A DNA stretch of 25,243 nt. Source: JAWXVE01 sp044425575 (GTDB taxonomy: Bacteria; Bacillota; Clostridia; Lachnospirales; Lachnospiraceae). Of this stretch, positions 15,576 to 23,416 are shown piece after piece. The notes under the pieces are model-generated. The model did not search any database, had not been told where the DNA came from, and worked only from the letters and a program-made list of their open reading frames with translations. The DNA is taken from contig JAWXVE010000028.1 of assembly GCA_044425575.1 (NCBI GenBank), positions 1 through 25,243 on the forward strand, written 5' to 3'. Positions within the stretch are counted from its first letter, which is position 1. The number at the start of each line of letters is the position of its first letter. Both the position numbers and the translations under genes were made by a program.

Positions 15576-16076
15576 ATGACAGCAATGGACAGGTTCCTGA
15601 ATTTTATGAAATTAAATGACGAAGAAGATGAATATGATGATAGTGACTATTATGAAGATGTAATACCAGAAGAGCAACCAAAGCATTCTTTTAAGGAAAA
15701 CTCCTATGAGGAAGACAGCAAGAAACCAAAATCCCTTTCTAAAATAACACCACTTAAAAATACAAGGCGTGCTAATATTGGAAACGGAATGGAAGTATGT
15801 GTGATTCGACCATCCTCTGTGGAAGATGGCAGGGAGATTACAGAAACACTTTTGGCAAATCGCACGGTTGTATTGAATCTAGAAGGATTAGATGTAGACA
15901 TTGCGCAACGCATTATTGATTTTACATCAGGTTCTTGTTTTGCCATTAATGGAAATTTACAGAAGATTTCTCATTACATATTCATTATTACTCCTAACAG
16001 CGTAGATATATCAGGTGATTTTCAAGATTTATTCTCAGGATCCTTTGATGTTCAGCCAATCAACAATGCATTTTAA
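15576..16076 (+). CDS. sepF: Cell division protein SepF
   Basis: SepF binds the membrane and bundles or anchors FtsZ filaments at the Z-ring. The 166-residue product has an N-terminal amphipathic helix (MDRFLNFMKL), a long acidic and Ser/Lys linker (about 12-65), and the SepF domain (about 72-155) with VCVIRPSSVEDGREITETLL, NRTVVLNLEGLDVDIAQRII and FTSGSCFAINGNLQKI. The ATG has a GGAGAGG-type ribosome site. It is the last gene before a strong terminator. The length and linker are ordinary. Confidence 0.94.
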   Translation: MTAMDRFLNFMKLNDEEDEYDDSDYYEDVIPEEQPKHSFKENSYEEDSKKPKSLSKITPLKNTRRANIGNGMEVCVIRPSSVEDGREITETLLANRTVVLNLEGLDVDIAQRIIDFTSGSCFAINGNLQKISHYIFIITPNSVDISGDFQDLFSGSFDVQPINNAF

Positions 16077-16084
16077 AAACGAAG

Positions 16085-16113
16085 AAACTTCCAGCGTTTG
16101 TTGGAAGTTTTTT
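16085..16113 (+). terminator. Rho-independent terminator after sepF
   Basis: An 11-base stem (16085-16095 with 16100-16110, one G-U pair), loop GTTT and a T6 tail (16108-16113). It ends the HlyD-like/ylmE/sepF group. Confidence 0.87.
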
Positions 16114-16136
16114 ATAGATGCTAGGGTTAAAAGGTA

Positions 16137-16154
16137 TTTTGACCTGATATCATT
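16137..16154 (+). repeat. Copy 1 of a short intergenic repeat
   Basis: TTTTGACCTGATATCATT. The reverse complement recurs at 19520-19538 with one extra base. Both copies lie in gaps between genes. The element contains the GATATC palindrome and overlaps the probable aroB promoter. Confidence 0.55.
16145..16153 (+). promoter_or_regulatory. Probable extended -10 promoter for aroB
   Basis: TGATATCAT is an extended -10 (TGn plus TATCAT, 5 of 6). It would start a transcript near 16160, leaving the AAGGAG ribosome site (16164-16169) in the leader. No good -35 is visible. The alternative TTGACC/TATAAG pair would start the RNA downstream of that ribosome site and is less likely. Confidence 0.4.
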
Positions 16155-16180
16155 AGATTATATAAGGAGAACTCTATCTT

Positions 16181-17290
16181 ATGGAACAAATACTTACCGT
16201 TAATAAAGGAAAACAAATTTTATATGAAATTCAGATACAAGATTCTTTTGATCAATTAGAATCTGCTTTAAACACATTGGAATTGAATGCAAAGAACATG
16301 GTAATTGTTACTGACTCCACAGTAGGACCAATTTATGCAGCACAAATTGCTGGGATTTGTCAGCGAGTAGTGAATAATGTTGCCATATTCACCTTTCCAT
16401 GTGGCGAGGCTCATAAGACGCTTAATACGGTCACTGAATTGTATCGCTTTTTAATTGAACATAACATAGAGCGAGGTGATTTGCTTATCGCCTTAGGTGG
16501 TGGTGTAGTAGGTGATTTAACAGGATACACAGCAGCAACTTATTTGCGCGGTATGGCTTTTATTCAAATTCCAACTACTCTACTTTCTCAAGTTGATAGT
16601 AGCATTGGCGGGAAAACAGGCGTGGATTTTGATCAGTATAAAAACATGGTAGGTGCATTTCACATGCCAAAGCTTGTCTATACAAACATTGCTACCTTAC
16701 AGACTTTAGATTCACGTCAATTTGCATCAGGTATGGCAGAGGTGCTAAAGGCTGGACTTATAAAAGACGCTGTCTTTTATGAATGGCTTATTACCAATTT
16801 CAATGAAATTGGAGAGCTGGAAGATGAAGTGCTCGTGGAAATGATTTATCGTAGTTGTATGATTAAGAAACGAGTTGTAGAAAAAGATCCTTTTGAAAAA
16901 GGAGAGCGTGCCATTTTAAATTTTGGTCACACAATTGGTCATGCCATTGAAAAATCAAAAAATTTCCAACTACATCATGGGGAATGTGTAGCACTTGGAT
17001 GTATTGCAGCATCCTATATTTCTTACAAGCGTGGCCTGTTATCAACAGAAGAATATTATGAAATTCGTGATATGTTTGTACCTTTTCAATTGCGTATTAT
17101 GGCAACTGACTTAAATCCAGAACAAGTACTCAAGGATACAAAAAGTGACAAGAAACGAAAAGATGGTGTAGTCCAATTTATTTTGCTAAAAAAGATTGGT
17201 AAGGCTATTATTGATAAAACTGTATCGGATCAAGAAATATTAGAAGCTATTGAAGAAGTATATGATCGTGAGGAAATACAGAATGACTAA
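16181..17290 (+). CDS. aroB: 3-dehydroquinate synthase
   Basis: The second shikimate-pathway enzyme: it closes DAHP to 3-dehydroquinate using NAD and a divalent metal. The 369-residue product has GEAHKTLNTV, the NAD-site ALGGGVVGDLTGYTAATYLRG (about 104-124), IPTTLLSQVDSSIGGKTGVD (about 130-149), and metal ligands E188 (MAEVLK), H250 (NFGHTIGHAIEK) and H266 (LHHGECVALG). The length is normal. The ATG has AAGGAG 11 bases upstream. No other aromatic genes lie here; the downstream partners are lspA, whose start overlaps the aroB stop, and rluD. Confidence 0.96.
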   Translation: MEQILTVNKGKQILYEIQIQDSFDQLESALNTLELNAKNMVIVTDSTVGPIYAAQIAGICQRVVNNVAIFTFPCGEAHKTLNTVTELYRFLIEHNIERGDLLIALGGGVVGDLTGYTAATYLRGMAFIQIPTTLLSQVDSSIGGKTGVDFDQYKNMVGAFHMPKLVYTNIATLQTLDSRQFASGMAEVLKAGLIKDAVFYEWLITNFNEIGELEDEVLVEMIYRSCMIKKRVVEKDPFEKGERAILNFGHTIGHAIEKSKNFQLHHGECVALGCIAASYISYKRGLLSTEEYYEIRDMFVPFQLRIMATDLNPEQVLKDTKSDKKRKDGVVQFILLKKIGKAIIDKTVSDQEILEAIEEVYDREEIQND

Positions 17291-17813
17291 ACGTAAAAAA
17301 ATATTACTTGCATTAGATTGCCTCTTATTAAGTGTGTTGATTATTCTTGATCAATATACAAAACAATTGGCAGTCAAGAATTTAAAAGACCAAGCGGATA
17401 TTCCAATATTTGAAGGGATTTTGGAATTTAAATACTTAGAAAATAGTGGTGCGGCTTTTGGAATGTTACAGAATCAAAAATATTTTTTCATATTTGTCAC
17501 CTGTTTAGTAGTCATTATGATTGTATACCTACTATACAAAGTGCCTGACCACAAAAAATATAGTCCTCTACACTTATGTTTAATTGGGATTTTAGCTGGA
17601 GCAGTGGGAAACAACTTGTTTGACCGAGTTTCCTATAACTATGTGATTGATTTTATTTATGTAAAAATCATTAATTTTCCAATCTTTAATATGGCTGATA
17701 TATATGTGTGCGTAGCAACTTTCTTTTTGTGTATTTGTCTTCTTTTTGTTTATAAAGAAGATGATTTATACTTCCTAAGTTTTAAAGAAAAAAAATATCG
17801 TTCCATTGATTAG
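17283..17813 (+). CDS. lspA: Lipoprotein signal peptidase (signal peptidase II)
   Basis: LspA cleaves the signal peptide of diacylglyceryl-prolipoproteins within the membrane. The 176-residue product has four membrane helices and the family motifs DQYTKQLAV, ENSGAAFGML (about 53-62), GNNLFDRVSYNYVIDFI with catalytic D123, and FNMADIYV with catalytic D139. I chose the ATG at 17283, which overlaps the aroB end and has GAGGA eight bases upstream; a longer in-frame form from 17250 would add polar residues before the first helix. It could process the lipoprotein carboxypeptidase at 11895-12875. Confidence 0.95.
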   Translation: MTKRKKILLALDCLLLSVLIILDQYTKQLAVKNLKDQADIPIFEGILEFKYLENSGAAFGMLQNQKYFFIFVTCLVVIMIVYLLYKVPDHKKYSPLHLCLIGILAGAVGNNLFDRVSYNYVIDFIYVKIINFPIFNMADIYVCVATFFLCICLLFVYKEDDLYFLSFKEKKYRSID

Positions 17814-17832
17814 TGAAACAATATAGGAAGGA

Positions 17833-18792
17833 ATGGATTTAGTTTTGAATGAATATGAATTCGTAATAGAAGAAGAATATATTGGCCAACGCATTGACAA
17901 AGTCCTAGCAGCAGTCTTTCCTAATTACACAAGGTCTTATTTGCAGAAGATTGTGAAAGATGGTAGCGTTTTAGTGAATCAACGCACAATTAAAGTAAAT
18001 TACCAAATGAAGGTAGAAGATTGTATCTCTATGACTATTCCAGATGCCGTTCTACCTGAAATAGTAGCAGAAGATATCCCTCTTGATATTCTATACGAAG
18101 ATGATAACCTAATCGTGGTCAATAAACCAAAGAATATGGTTGTACATCCAGCTCCTGGTCATTATAAAGGAACTTTAGTGAATGCAATTATGTACCATTG
18201 CAAGGGTAACTTATCTGGGATTAATGGAGTGTTAAGACCGGGTATTGTTCATCGAATTGACAAAGACACTACAGGCTCTTTACTGGTGTGCAAAAATGAT
18301 TTCGCACATCAATGTATTGCAAAACAGTTAAAGGATCATACGATTAAAAGAAAATATCGTGCTATTGTATATGGTAATGTGAAAGAAAGTAGCGGAACAA
18401 TATGTGCGCCTATTGCACGTCATAAAAATGACCGCAAAAAAATGGCCATTGTAACTATGGGCGGAAAAGAAGCTATTACCCATTACAAGGTATTAGCCTC
18501 AACACCTCAATATTCCTATATTGAGTGTTCACTAGAAACAGGAAGAACTCATCAGATTAGAGTTCATATGGCAAGTATTGGCCACCCACTATTAGGTGAT
18601 ATAATTTATTCTAAAAGAAATTCACCCTACACATTAAATGGACAAACATTACATGCCTATTCACTTGGTTTCGTGCATCCTGCAAGTCATGAATATATAG
18701 AACTGCAGGCACCTATTCCAACGTATTTTCTACAACTATTAGTAAAAACAGGTCTGACTGCACAAGATATAGGAGAAATATCTTCAAATTGA
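17833..18792 (+). CDS. rluD: RluD/RluA family 23S rRNA pseudouridine synthase
   Basis: It converts uridines to pseudouridine in 23S rRNA; the RluD type modifies helix 69. The 319-residue product has an N-terminal S4 RNA-binding domain (about 18-75; QRIDKVLAAVFPNYTRSYLQ) and the synthase domain with VVNKPKNMVVHPAPGH, RPGIVHRIDKDTTGSLLV (catalytic D143) and LETGRTHQIRVHMASIGHPLLGD. The ATG at 17833 directly follows AGGAAGGA, which is very close spacing; an in-frame TTG at 17845 has 12-base spacing and could be the true start. It follows lspA, the same order as in many Firmicutes. Confidence 0.92.
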   Translation: MDLVLNEYEFVIEEEYIGQRIDKVLAAVFPNYTRSYLQKIVKDGSVLVNQRTIKVNYQMKVEDCISMTIPDAVLPEIVAEDIPLDILYEDDNLIVVNKPKNMVVHPAPGHYKGTLVNAIMYHCKGNLSGINGVLRPGIVHRIDKDTTGSLLVCKNDFAHQCIAKQLKDHTIKRKYRAIVYGNVKESSGTICAPIARHKNDRKKMAIVTMGGKEAITHYKVLASTPQYSYIECSLETGRTHQIRVHMASIGHPLLGDIIYSKRNSPYTLNGQTLHAYSLGFVHPASHEYIELQAPIPTYFLQLLVKTGLTAQDIGEISSN

Positions 18793-18821
18793 TTGCATAT
18801 AGTAATAGAAAATGTTAGAAT
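18793..18821 (+). promoter_or_regulatory. Probable sigma-A promoter for the cytidylate-kinase-like gene
   Basis: TTGCAT (18793-18798), a 17-base spacer with an extended TGT, and TAGAAT (18816-18821, 5 of 6), 47 bases before the start codon. It begins at the base after the rluD stop. Confidence 0.6.
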
Positions 18822-18868
18822 ACTAAAAACATGCAAATAGTTAGAACTCTTAGAAGGGCGGGATTTAT

Positions 18869-19507
18869 ATGAACATAATTATTACAATTGGTAGACAATT
18901 TGGTTCTGGTGGTCATGAAATAGGAGATAAGATTGCAGAACGATTAGGTGTAAAATGTTATGATAAAGAAATATTATCTTTAGCTGCAAAAGAAAGTGGT
19001 TTTTGTGAAGAAATGATTAAGAATCACGATGAACGTCCAACTAATTCTTTTTTATACAACATTGTTATGGATTCTTATTCCTTTGGATATAATTCAGCTG
19101 TATTAATGGATAACGTACCAATTAGTCAAAAAGTATTTATGGCTCAATTTGATGCCATTAAGAAACTTGCAGACGAAGAATCTTGTGTTATAGTTGGTCG
19201 TTGCTCTGATTACGCATTAAGTTCCTATCATAATTGTTTAAACTTATATATCTTTAGTGATATGGAACATCGAATGAAGCGCATTACGAATAAATATAAT
19301 ATTTCCCCTGAAAAAGCAAAAGATATGATTGTAAAACGAGATAAACAGCGCCAAAGCTACTACAATTATTACACATCTAAAAAATGGGGCAAGGCAGATG
19401 GTTATGACTTGTGTTTGAATAGTTCCGTACTAGGTGTTGAGGGTACAGTTGATTTGATTATTAAATATGTAGAGGAATTTAAGAAAACACTTGGTTCCGA
19501 TTTCTAG
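18869..19507 (+). CDS. Cytidylate kinase-like family protein
   Basis: A 212-residue protein of the Cytidylate_kin2-type P-loop family common in clostridia. The N-terminal loop is GRQFGSGGHEIG (about 8-19). It has the Gly-rich shape but not the GKS/T lysine of classical Walker A, which is usual for this family. Also visible are DKEILSLAAKESGF, CVIVGRCSDYAL (strand plus Arg) and a lid-like stretch with MKRITNKYNISPEKAKDMIV and KRDKQRQSYYNYYTSKKWG, then YDLCLNSSVLGVEGTVDLI, as in nucleotide kinases. The true substrate is unproven; a canonical cmk may be elsewhere. It is a single-gene unit with its own promoter and a shared terminator. Confidence 0.85.
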   Translation: MNIIITIGRQFGSGGHEIGDKIAERLGVKCYDKEILSLAAKESGFCEEMIKNHDERPTNSFLYNIVMDSYSFGYNSAVLMDNVPISQKVFMAQFDAIKKLADEESCVIVGRCSDYALSSYHNCLNLYIFSDMEHRMKRITNKYNISPEKAKDMIVKRDKQRQSYYNYYTSKKWGKADGYDLCLNSSVLGVEGTVDLIIKYVEEFKKTLGSDF

Positions 19508-19519
19508 ATAACCAAATAA

Positions 19520-19538
19520 AATGATATCAGGGTCAAAA
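19520..19538 (-). repeat. Copy 2 of the short intergenic repeat (inverted relative to copy 1)
   Basis: On the plus strand AATGATATCAGGGTCAAAA; its reverse complement is TTTTGACCCTGATATCATT, identical to 16137-16154 except for one inserted C. It lies 12 bases after the cytidylate-kinase-like stop. Confidence 0.55.
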
Positions 19539-19562
19539 GGGTATGTACATCATAAAATATGA

Positions 19563-19608
19563 ATAATAGAAAAAGCACTCATAATATATAGAGTGCTTTT
19601 TCTATTAT
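19563..19608. terminator. Bidirectional terminator between convergent genes
   Basis: A perfect 18-base inverted repeat (19563-19580 and 19591-19608, core AAAAAGCACTC) with a 10-base AT loop. The run of A on the left and T on the right lets it work for both the plus-strand kinase-like gene and the minus-strand transporter-like gene. Confidence 0.85.
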
Positions 19609-19668
19609 ATAAGAAGAGATCATCGGTCTCCCATTCACAACTATTCGCAAAAGACAGCTTTAACGAAT

Positions 19669-20985
19669 TCACTTTCGTTTCCAAAGTTTTTTCACATGAC
19701 TTCTGATAGTCCCCTTTTTTATGCTTACCTGTGGTTCGTAGATATAATTTTCTTCCGAGTCAATACGATTTAAATTATAATATTCTTCAGTAGAGGCAGT
19801 TAATCCCTTGCGATTTAATCTTCGCTTTAAATAACCTCGTAGCCCTGCATAGAATACTGCAAATACAGGAACCCCAATAAACATACCAAATACACCAAAT
19901 ATTCCACCGCCTACTGTAATGGCAAAGATTACCCAGAAGCTCGAAATTCCCGTATATTCACCTAAAATCTTAGGACCTAATATATTTCCATCAAATTGTT
20001 GTAGTACAAGAATAAAGATAATAAAGTATAAACATTGCTTCGGATTCATCATAAGAATGAGCAATCCACTAGGAATCGCTCCGATAAAAGGACCAAAATA
20101 GGGAATCACATTGGTAATACCTATAATTAAGCTAATAAGACCAGCATAATCAATTTTAAGAATATTAAGGCCAATGAAACAAATAATACCAATAATAATG
20201 GAATCGATAATTTTACCTACAAAAAAACCAATAAAAGTTCTATGGGCAAATCTTACATTTTTAATAAATGTATTAGCTTTTTGTGTATCCATGAATGCGT
20301 AAACAATTTTTTTACTTTGACTTGCATAGGTGTCTTTACCTGATAATAAATAAATAGAAATAATAAATCCTAATATTAAGTTTAGTAATGCACTTAAAAT
20401 TCCAATCACACCAACAGATAATGATTTAATAACACCTTCTAATTGGGATAATATGTTCGTATTAATCCAGTCACCAATGAAGCTTGAATATTGTGCGAAA
20501 GAATCATAGACTAAAACTTCGATTTCTGGGTTAATTGAAAGTATTTCATCAATCCAGTTCATAAAATTACTCAAATACGTATTATATTGGTCGTAAATAT
20601 TCATAACGCTTTTATAAATCTGTGGTATAGCGATTGCACAGAATCCAGAGCCTAGAGATAGCACAATTACCATAGTAAAGAAAATAGAATAATTCCGCGC
20701 TGCTTTTAAATTAATTGGTTTATTCCCTTTCTTACTTTGCATATTAGGAATTACAAAGCGATGTTCAACAGCATTTAATAATGGTGTAAAAAAGTATGCC
20801 ATTAAGATACCATTCAATACAGGCGTTAAGATTGAACTTAATTTACTCAAAATATCACGAACTGATTGCATGTGAAAAATCAGGTAATAAAATCCCATGC
20901 CTGCGGCTAAAACGCAAAAGGCAGTAAGTCCCCAACAAACATATTTATTATACCCATCCTTGTTATTATTAAAATCATAACCCAT
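19669..20985 (-). CDS. AI-2E family transporter
   Basis: A 438-residue polytopic membrane protein of the AI-2E (PF01594-type) family. Visible features are an N-terminal hydrophobic pair, LTPVLNGILMAYFFTPLLNAVE, a central membrane-hairpin region, the family signature LIIGITNVIPYFGPFIGAIP, then ILGPKILGEYTGISSFWVIFAI and GGGIFGVFGMFIGVPVFAVFY, and a basic C-terminal tail (KKLWKRK). Members of this family have been linked to autoinducer-2 export, Na+/H+ antiport and other cargo, so the substrate here is open. The start has an AGGTGAGA ribosome site. It is a lone minus-strand gene, divergent from the TtcA-family gene. Confidence 0.9.
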   Translation of the reverse strand: MGYDFNNNKDGYNKYVCWGLTAFCVLAAGMGFYYLIFHMQSVRDILSKLSSILTPVLNGILMAYFFTPLLNAVEHRFVIPNMQSKKGNKPINLKAARNYSIFFTMVIVLSLGSGFCAIAIPQIYKSVMNIYDQYNTYLSNFMNWIDEILSINPEIEVLVYDSFAQYSSFIGDWINTNILSQLEGVIKSLSVGVIGILSALLNLILGFIISIYLLSGKDTYASQSKKIVYAFMDTQKANTFIKNVRFAHRTFIGFFVGKIIDSIIIGIICFIGLNILKIDYAGLISLIIGITNVIPYFGPFIGAIPSGLLILMMNPKQCLYFIIFILVLQQFDGNILGPKILGEYTGISSFWVIFAITVGGGIFGVFGMFIGVPVFAVFYAGLRGYLKRRLNRKGLTASTEEYYNLNRIDSEENYIYEPQVSIKKGTIRSHVKKLWKRK

Positions 20986-21016
20986 AATCTCTCACCTATT
21001 GCCTCTCTTCTCTCTC

Positions 21017-21025
21017 ATTGTATCA
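21017..21025 (-). promoter_or_regulatory. Probable extended -10 promoter for the AI-2E family gene
   Basis: On the minus strand TGATACAAT (TGn plus TACAAT, 5 of 6), 32 bases before the start codon. The -35 is poor. Confidence 0.45.
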
Positions 21026-21076
21026 AATACTTTGGAAGAATGCTAGATGGAAAGTATAGGATTCTTCTAAAATATA

Positions 21077-21085
21077 TGGTATGCT
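21077..21085 (+). promoter_or_regulatory. Possible extended -10 promoter for the TtcA-family gene
   Basis: TGGTATGCT (TGn plus TATGCT) lies 37 bases before the chosen start at 21123; the -35 is poor. It faces away from the minus-strand promoter at 21017-21025. Confidence 0.35.
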
Positions 21086-21122
21086 ATATGAGAACACACC
21101 ATACATAAAGGGAAGGAATTAC

Positions 21123-21845
21123 ATGAAATTACAACAATTACTTAGTTACACAAGAAGAGCCATTGATGATTATGCCATGATTGAAGAAGATGACCATATT
21201 GCCATTGGTATCTCTGGTGGGAAGGATAGCCTTGCTCTCTTACATGCCATGAAGGGTCTTATGCGTTTTTATCCAAAGAAATTCACTATACATGCTATTA
21301 CTGTTGATTTAGGCTTTCAAAATCTTGATTTAGAAGCTATTAAAGTTATGTGTAAGGAATTAGATGTTCCTTACACGATTATTCAAACTGAAATTGCAAA
21401 AATAGTCTTTGATGATCGCAAGGAAACAAATCCTTGTTCCTTATGTGCTAAAATGAGAAAGGGTGCCTTATATGAAGAAATGAAACAACTTGGATGTAAT
21501 AAGGTTGCTTACGGTCATCACAAAGATGATGTAGTAGAAACCATGCTACTCTCCTTATTGTATGAAGGAAGATTTCATTCATTTTCACCAAATACCTATT
21601 TAGATCGAATGGATGTTACGGTAATTCGCCCCTTCTTATATATGAACGAAAGCGATGTGATTGGATTTGTAAAAAAGTATCAATTACCTGTTGTAAAAAG
21701 TCCGTGTCCAGTCGATGGTCATACCAAACGGGAATATGCCAAGGACTTATTAAAGAGTTTGAATACAACAAATCCTGGTGCAAAAGAGCGTATGTTTACG
21801 GCAATTACCAGGGCAAATCTTCCCAATTGGGAGCGGGTCCATTAA
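21123..21845 (+). CDS. TtcA-family PP-loop tRNA thiolation protein
   Basis: A 240-residue adenylating sulfur-transfer protein of the TtcA/TilS PP-loop group. The PP-loop SGGKDS is at 31-36. The CxxC pair C105/C108 (NPCSLCAKMRKG) and C195 (SPCPVDG) match the Fe-S and thiolation cysteines of TtcA, which makes 2-thiocytidine at tRNA position 32. YGHHKDDVVETMLLSLLYEG is also typical; TilS would lack these cysteines. I chose the ATG at 21123, with GGGAAGGAA five bases upstream; the longer frame from 21081 runs through the likely promoter. Which tRNA position it modifies is not proven by the sequence. Confidence 0.88.
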   Translation: MKLQQLLSYTRRAIDDYAMIEEDDHIAIGISGGKDSLALLHAMKGLMRFYPKKFTIHAITVDLGFQNLDLEAIKVMCKELDVPYTIIQTEIAKIVFDDRKETNPCSLCAKMRKGALYEEMKQLGCNKVAYGHHKDDVVETMLLSLLYEGRFHSFSPNTYLDRMDVTVIRPFLYMNESDVIGFVKKYQLPVVKSPCPVDGHTKREYAKDLLKSLNTTNPGAKERMFTAITRANLPNWERVH

Positions 21846-21872
21846 GTTTTCACCTTTGCTAGAAAGAAGTTT

Positions 21873-21901
21873 TTGCAAGTGATTTTCTGTTCTGATAAAC
21901 A
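21873..21901 (+). promoter_or_regulatory. Weak promoter candidate before the recombinase
   Basis: TTGCAA, a 17-base spacer and TAAACA preceded by TG. The -10 is poor (3 of 6). It is the best candidate in the 110-base gap, which otherwise shows no clear terminator for the upstream gene. Confidence 0.25.
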
Positions 21902-21955
21902 CAAATAAATTCATATCAAAATTTACAAGCAGAGAAGAAAGGCATGGTTATTATA

Positions 21956-23029
21956 ATGAAAATATCAGAAAAACATAAAACTTATCACGATGAAGTTGCT
22001 ATTAAAAACACCCAGAAATTGCGGGTACTACTTGAAGAATTGCCCCCTTTTTGCAAGACTTTTTTTCGTGGTATTGAAACAGCCACTTCATCTCGAACAC
22101 GTATTGCTTATGCATATGATTTGCGAGTATTTTTTGAATTTATCCATGATTGTTACAATCCATATAAAGGAAAAGAAATACGAGAATATACACTTTCCCT
22201 ATTAGATGTATTAACTAGACAAGATTTAGAGGAATATCTAGAATACCTCTCTTACTATACGAATAGTCAAGGGAAAGAATTTACGAATAATGAACGAGGG
22301 AAAATGCGAAAACTTGCATCACTCCGATCTTTTTACAAGTACTTCTTTACAAGCGAATTAATCGGTAAAAATACAGCAGCCTTAATTCCAATGCCTAAAA
22401 CTCATGAAAAAGAAATTATTCGTCTTGACTATAATGAAGTGGCAATTTTATTAGATGAAGTAGAAATGGGATCTAAATTAACAAAACAACAATTAGCTTA
22501 CCACGAGAAAACAAAAGTGCGTGATTTAGCTCTATTAACCCTACTATTAGGTACTGGCATCCGCGTATCTGAATGTGTTGGGTTAGATTTGGAAGATTTA
22601 GATTTTCAGAATAACGGAATCAAAATCAAACGAAAAGGTGGTTATGAGTCAGTGGTTTATTTTGGTGAAGAAGTACAAGAAGCACTTTCTGATTATCTAG
22701 AAAAGAGAACGAAAGTAATTCCTACAACAGGCCATGAACATGCTCTCTTCTTGTCCATGCAAAATAGACGTCTAACAGTTCGATCAGTAGAAAATCTAGT
22801 AAAGAAATATGCCGGATTAGTAACGAGTCTGAAAAAAATCACGCCGCATAAATTACGTAGCACCTATGGTACGAATCTTTATCGAGAAACAGGTGATATT
22901 TATCTAGTGGCTGATGTTCTCGGCCATAAAGATGTAAATACTACGAAGAAGCATTATGCTGCCATTGAAGATGATCGTCGTCGCACAGCTGCAAATATGG
23001 TTACTTTGCGAGAAAAAAAGAAAAATTAA
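21956..23029 (+). CDS. Tyrosine recombinase, XerC/XerD-like
   Basis: A 357-residue site-specific recombinase with a core-binding N-terminal domain (about 15-145) and a complete catalytic set: R203 (GTGIRVSE), K227 (IKIKRKGG), H298 and R301 (TPHKLRSTYG), H324 (VLGHKD) and nucleophile Y334 (KKHYAAI). The size is slightly above the roughly 300 residues of XerC/D because of a longer N-terminus and a spacer near 105-115. There are no attachment sites, repeats or phage genes around it, and it sits next to lexA, so a housekeeping Xer-type role (resolving chromosome dimers) is more likely than a mobile-element integrase. The start is either ATG 21944 or 21956; AAGG at 21939-21942 is too close to the first, so I use the second. 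Confidence 0.87.
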   Translation: MKISEKHKTYHDEVAIKNTQKLRVLLEELPPFCKTFFRGIETATSSRTRIAYAYDLRVFFEFIHDCYNPYKGKEIREYTLSLLDVLTRQDLEEYLEYLSYYTNSQGKEFTNNERGKMRKLASLRSFYKYFFTSELIGKNTAALIPMPKTHEKEIIRLDYNEVAILLDEVEMGSKLTKQQLAYHEKTKVRDLALLTLLLGTGIRVSECVGLDLEDLDFQNNGIKIKRKGGYESVVYFGEEVQEALSDYLEKRTKVIPTTGHEHALFLSMQNRRLTVRSVENLVKKYAGLVTSLKKITPHKLRSTYGTNLYRETGDIYLVADVLGHKDVNTTKKHYAAIEDDRRRTAANMVTLREKKKN

Positions 23030-23045
23030 TAATTACATAGTTCTC

Positions 23046-23375
23046 TTATGGAGCATCTCTATAATATGGAATCATTAAAAAATGTCCTACTTGAATGGTT
23101 TCATCTCTTAAATGATTGGATGCAATTACTTCCTCCAAATATGCTTCTGCAGAACTATATTCTTCACTTACATGTTCTAAGGATATGCTCCATAAGGTAT
23201 CTCCTGGTTGTACTTCATAACTCGTAAAACATTTCACCCGACCTTCTGTGCTAGCGGCATTCGAAAAGGTTAAAAAATTATCACTTAATACAGTACACAT
23301 AATAACAATAATTAACGCAAGTATGCACATTCCAATTGTATTTTGATGGCGATATAATAATGATTTTCTATTCAT
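23046..23375 (-). CDS. LysM-domain membrane protein, YneA-like SOS cell-division inhibitor candidate
   Basis: A 109-residue protein with a basic start, one membrane helix or uncleaved signal (about 13-32) and a single LysM domain (about 52-104; SYEVQPGDTLWSISLE to VGHFLMIPYY), which binds peptidoglycan. Size, layout and divergent position relative to lexA match B. subtilis YneA, which delays division during the SOS response. The promoter on the minus strand is a perfect TTGACA-17-TATAAT, with LexA-box-like sites in its spacer and leader, so LexA control is strongly suggested. The ribosome site GGAGG (23386-23390) sits inside one of these sites. The gene converges on the recombinase with a 16-base gap and no visible terminator. 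The YneA identity is by context and architecture only. Confidence 0.83.
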   Translation of the reverse strand: MNRKSLLYRHQNTIGMCILALIIVIMCTVLSDNFLTFSNAASTEGRVKCFTSYEVQPGDTLWSISLEHVSEEYSSAEAYLEEVIASNHLRDETIQVGHFLMIPYYRDAP

Positions 23376-23381
23376 AATACA

Positions 23382-23395
23382 CGAACCTCCGTTCC
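23382..23395. promoter_or_regulatory. LexA-box-like site 1, overlapping the ribosome site of the LysM gene
   Basis: CGAACCTCCGTTCC. Its minus-strand form GGAACGGAGGTTCG fits 12 of 14 positions of the Bacillus-type consensus CGAACRNRYGTTYG. It contains the GGAGG of the LysM gene, so the match may partly reflect ribosome-site selection. Confidence 0.4.
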
Positions 23396-23408
23396 AAACA
23401 TTTGTTCT
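23395..23408. promoter_or_regulatory. LexA-box-like site 2
   Basis: CAAACATTTGTTCT; on the minus strand AGAACAAATGTTTG, matching 13 of 14 consensus positions. It is downstream of the LysM-gene -10, a position that would block elongation or open-complex formation. Confidence 0.65.
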
Positions 23409-23416
23409 ATAAACGC

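Noticed and set aside
16139..16166. TTGACC-16-TATAAG as the aroB promoter
   Set aside because: The start site would fall near 16173, after the AAGGAG ribosome site, giving a leader without it. The extended -10 at 16145-16153 is more consistent.
16015..16203. 62-codon plus-strand ORF over the end of sepF and the start of aroB
   Set aside because: It runs through the sepF terminator hairpin and overlaps both real genes in another frame, with no family sequence.
21956..23029. Tyrosine recombinase as a marker of an integrated element
   Set aside because: No direct repeats, tRNA target, phage or conjugation genes, or composition change nearby; neighbours are core genes. A Xer-type housekeeping enzyme fits better.
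23045..23196. A 12-base inverted repeat, CTTATGGAGCAT at 23045-23056 and ATGCTCCATAAG at 23185-23196
   Set aside because: One arm is at the gene end and the other inside the LysM coding region. About 18 exact 12-base matches are expected by chance in 25 kb, there is no T-run, and spacing is 128 bases.
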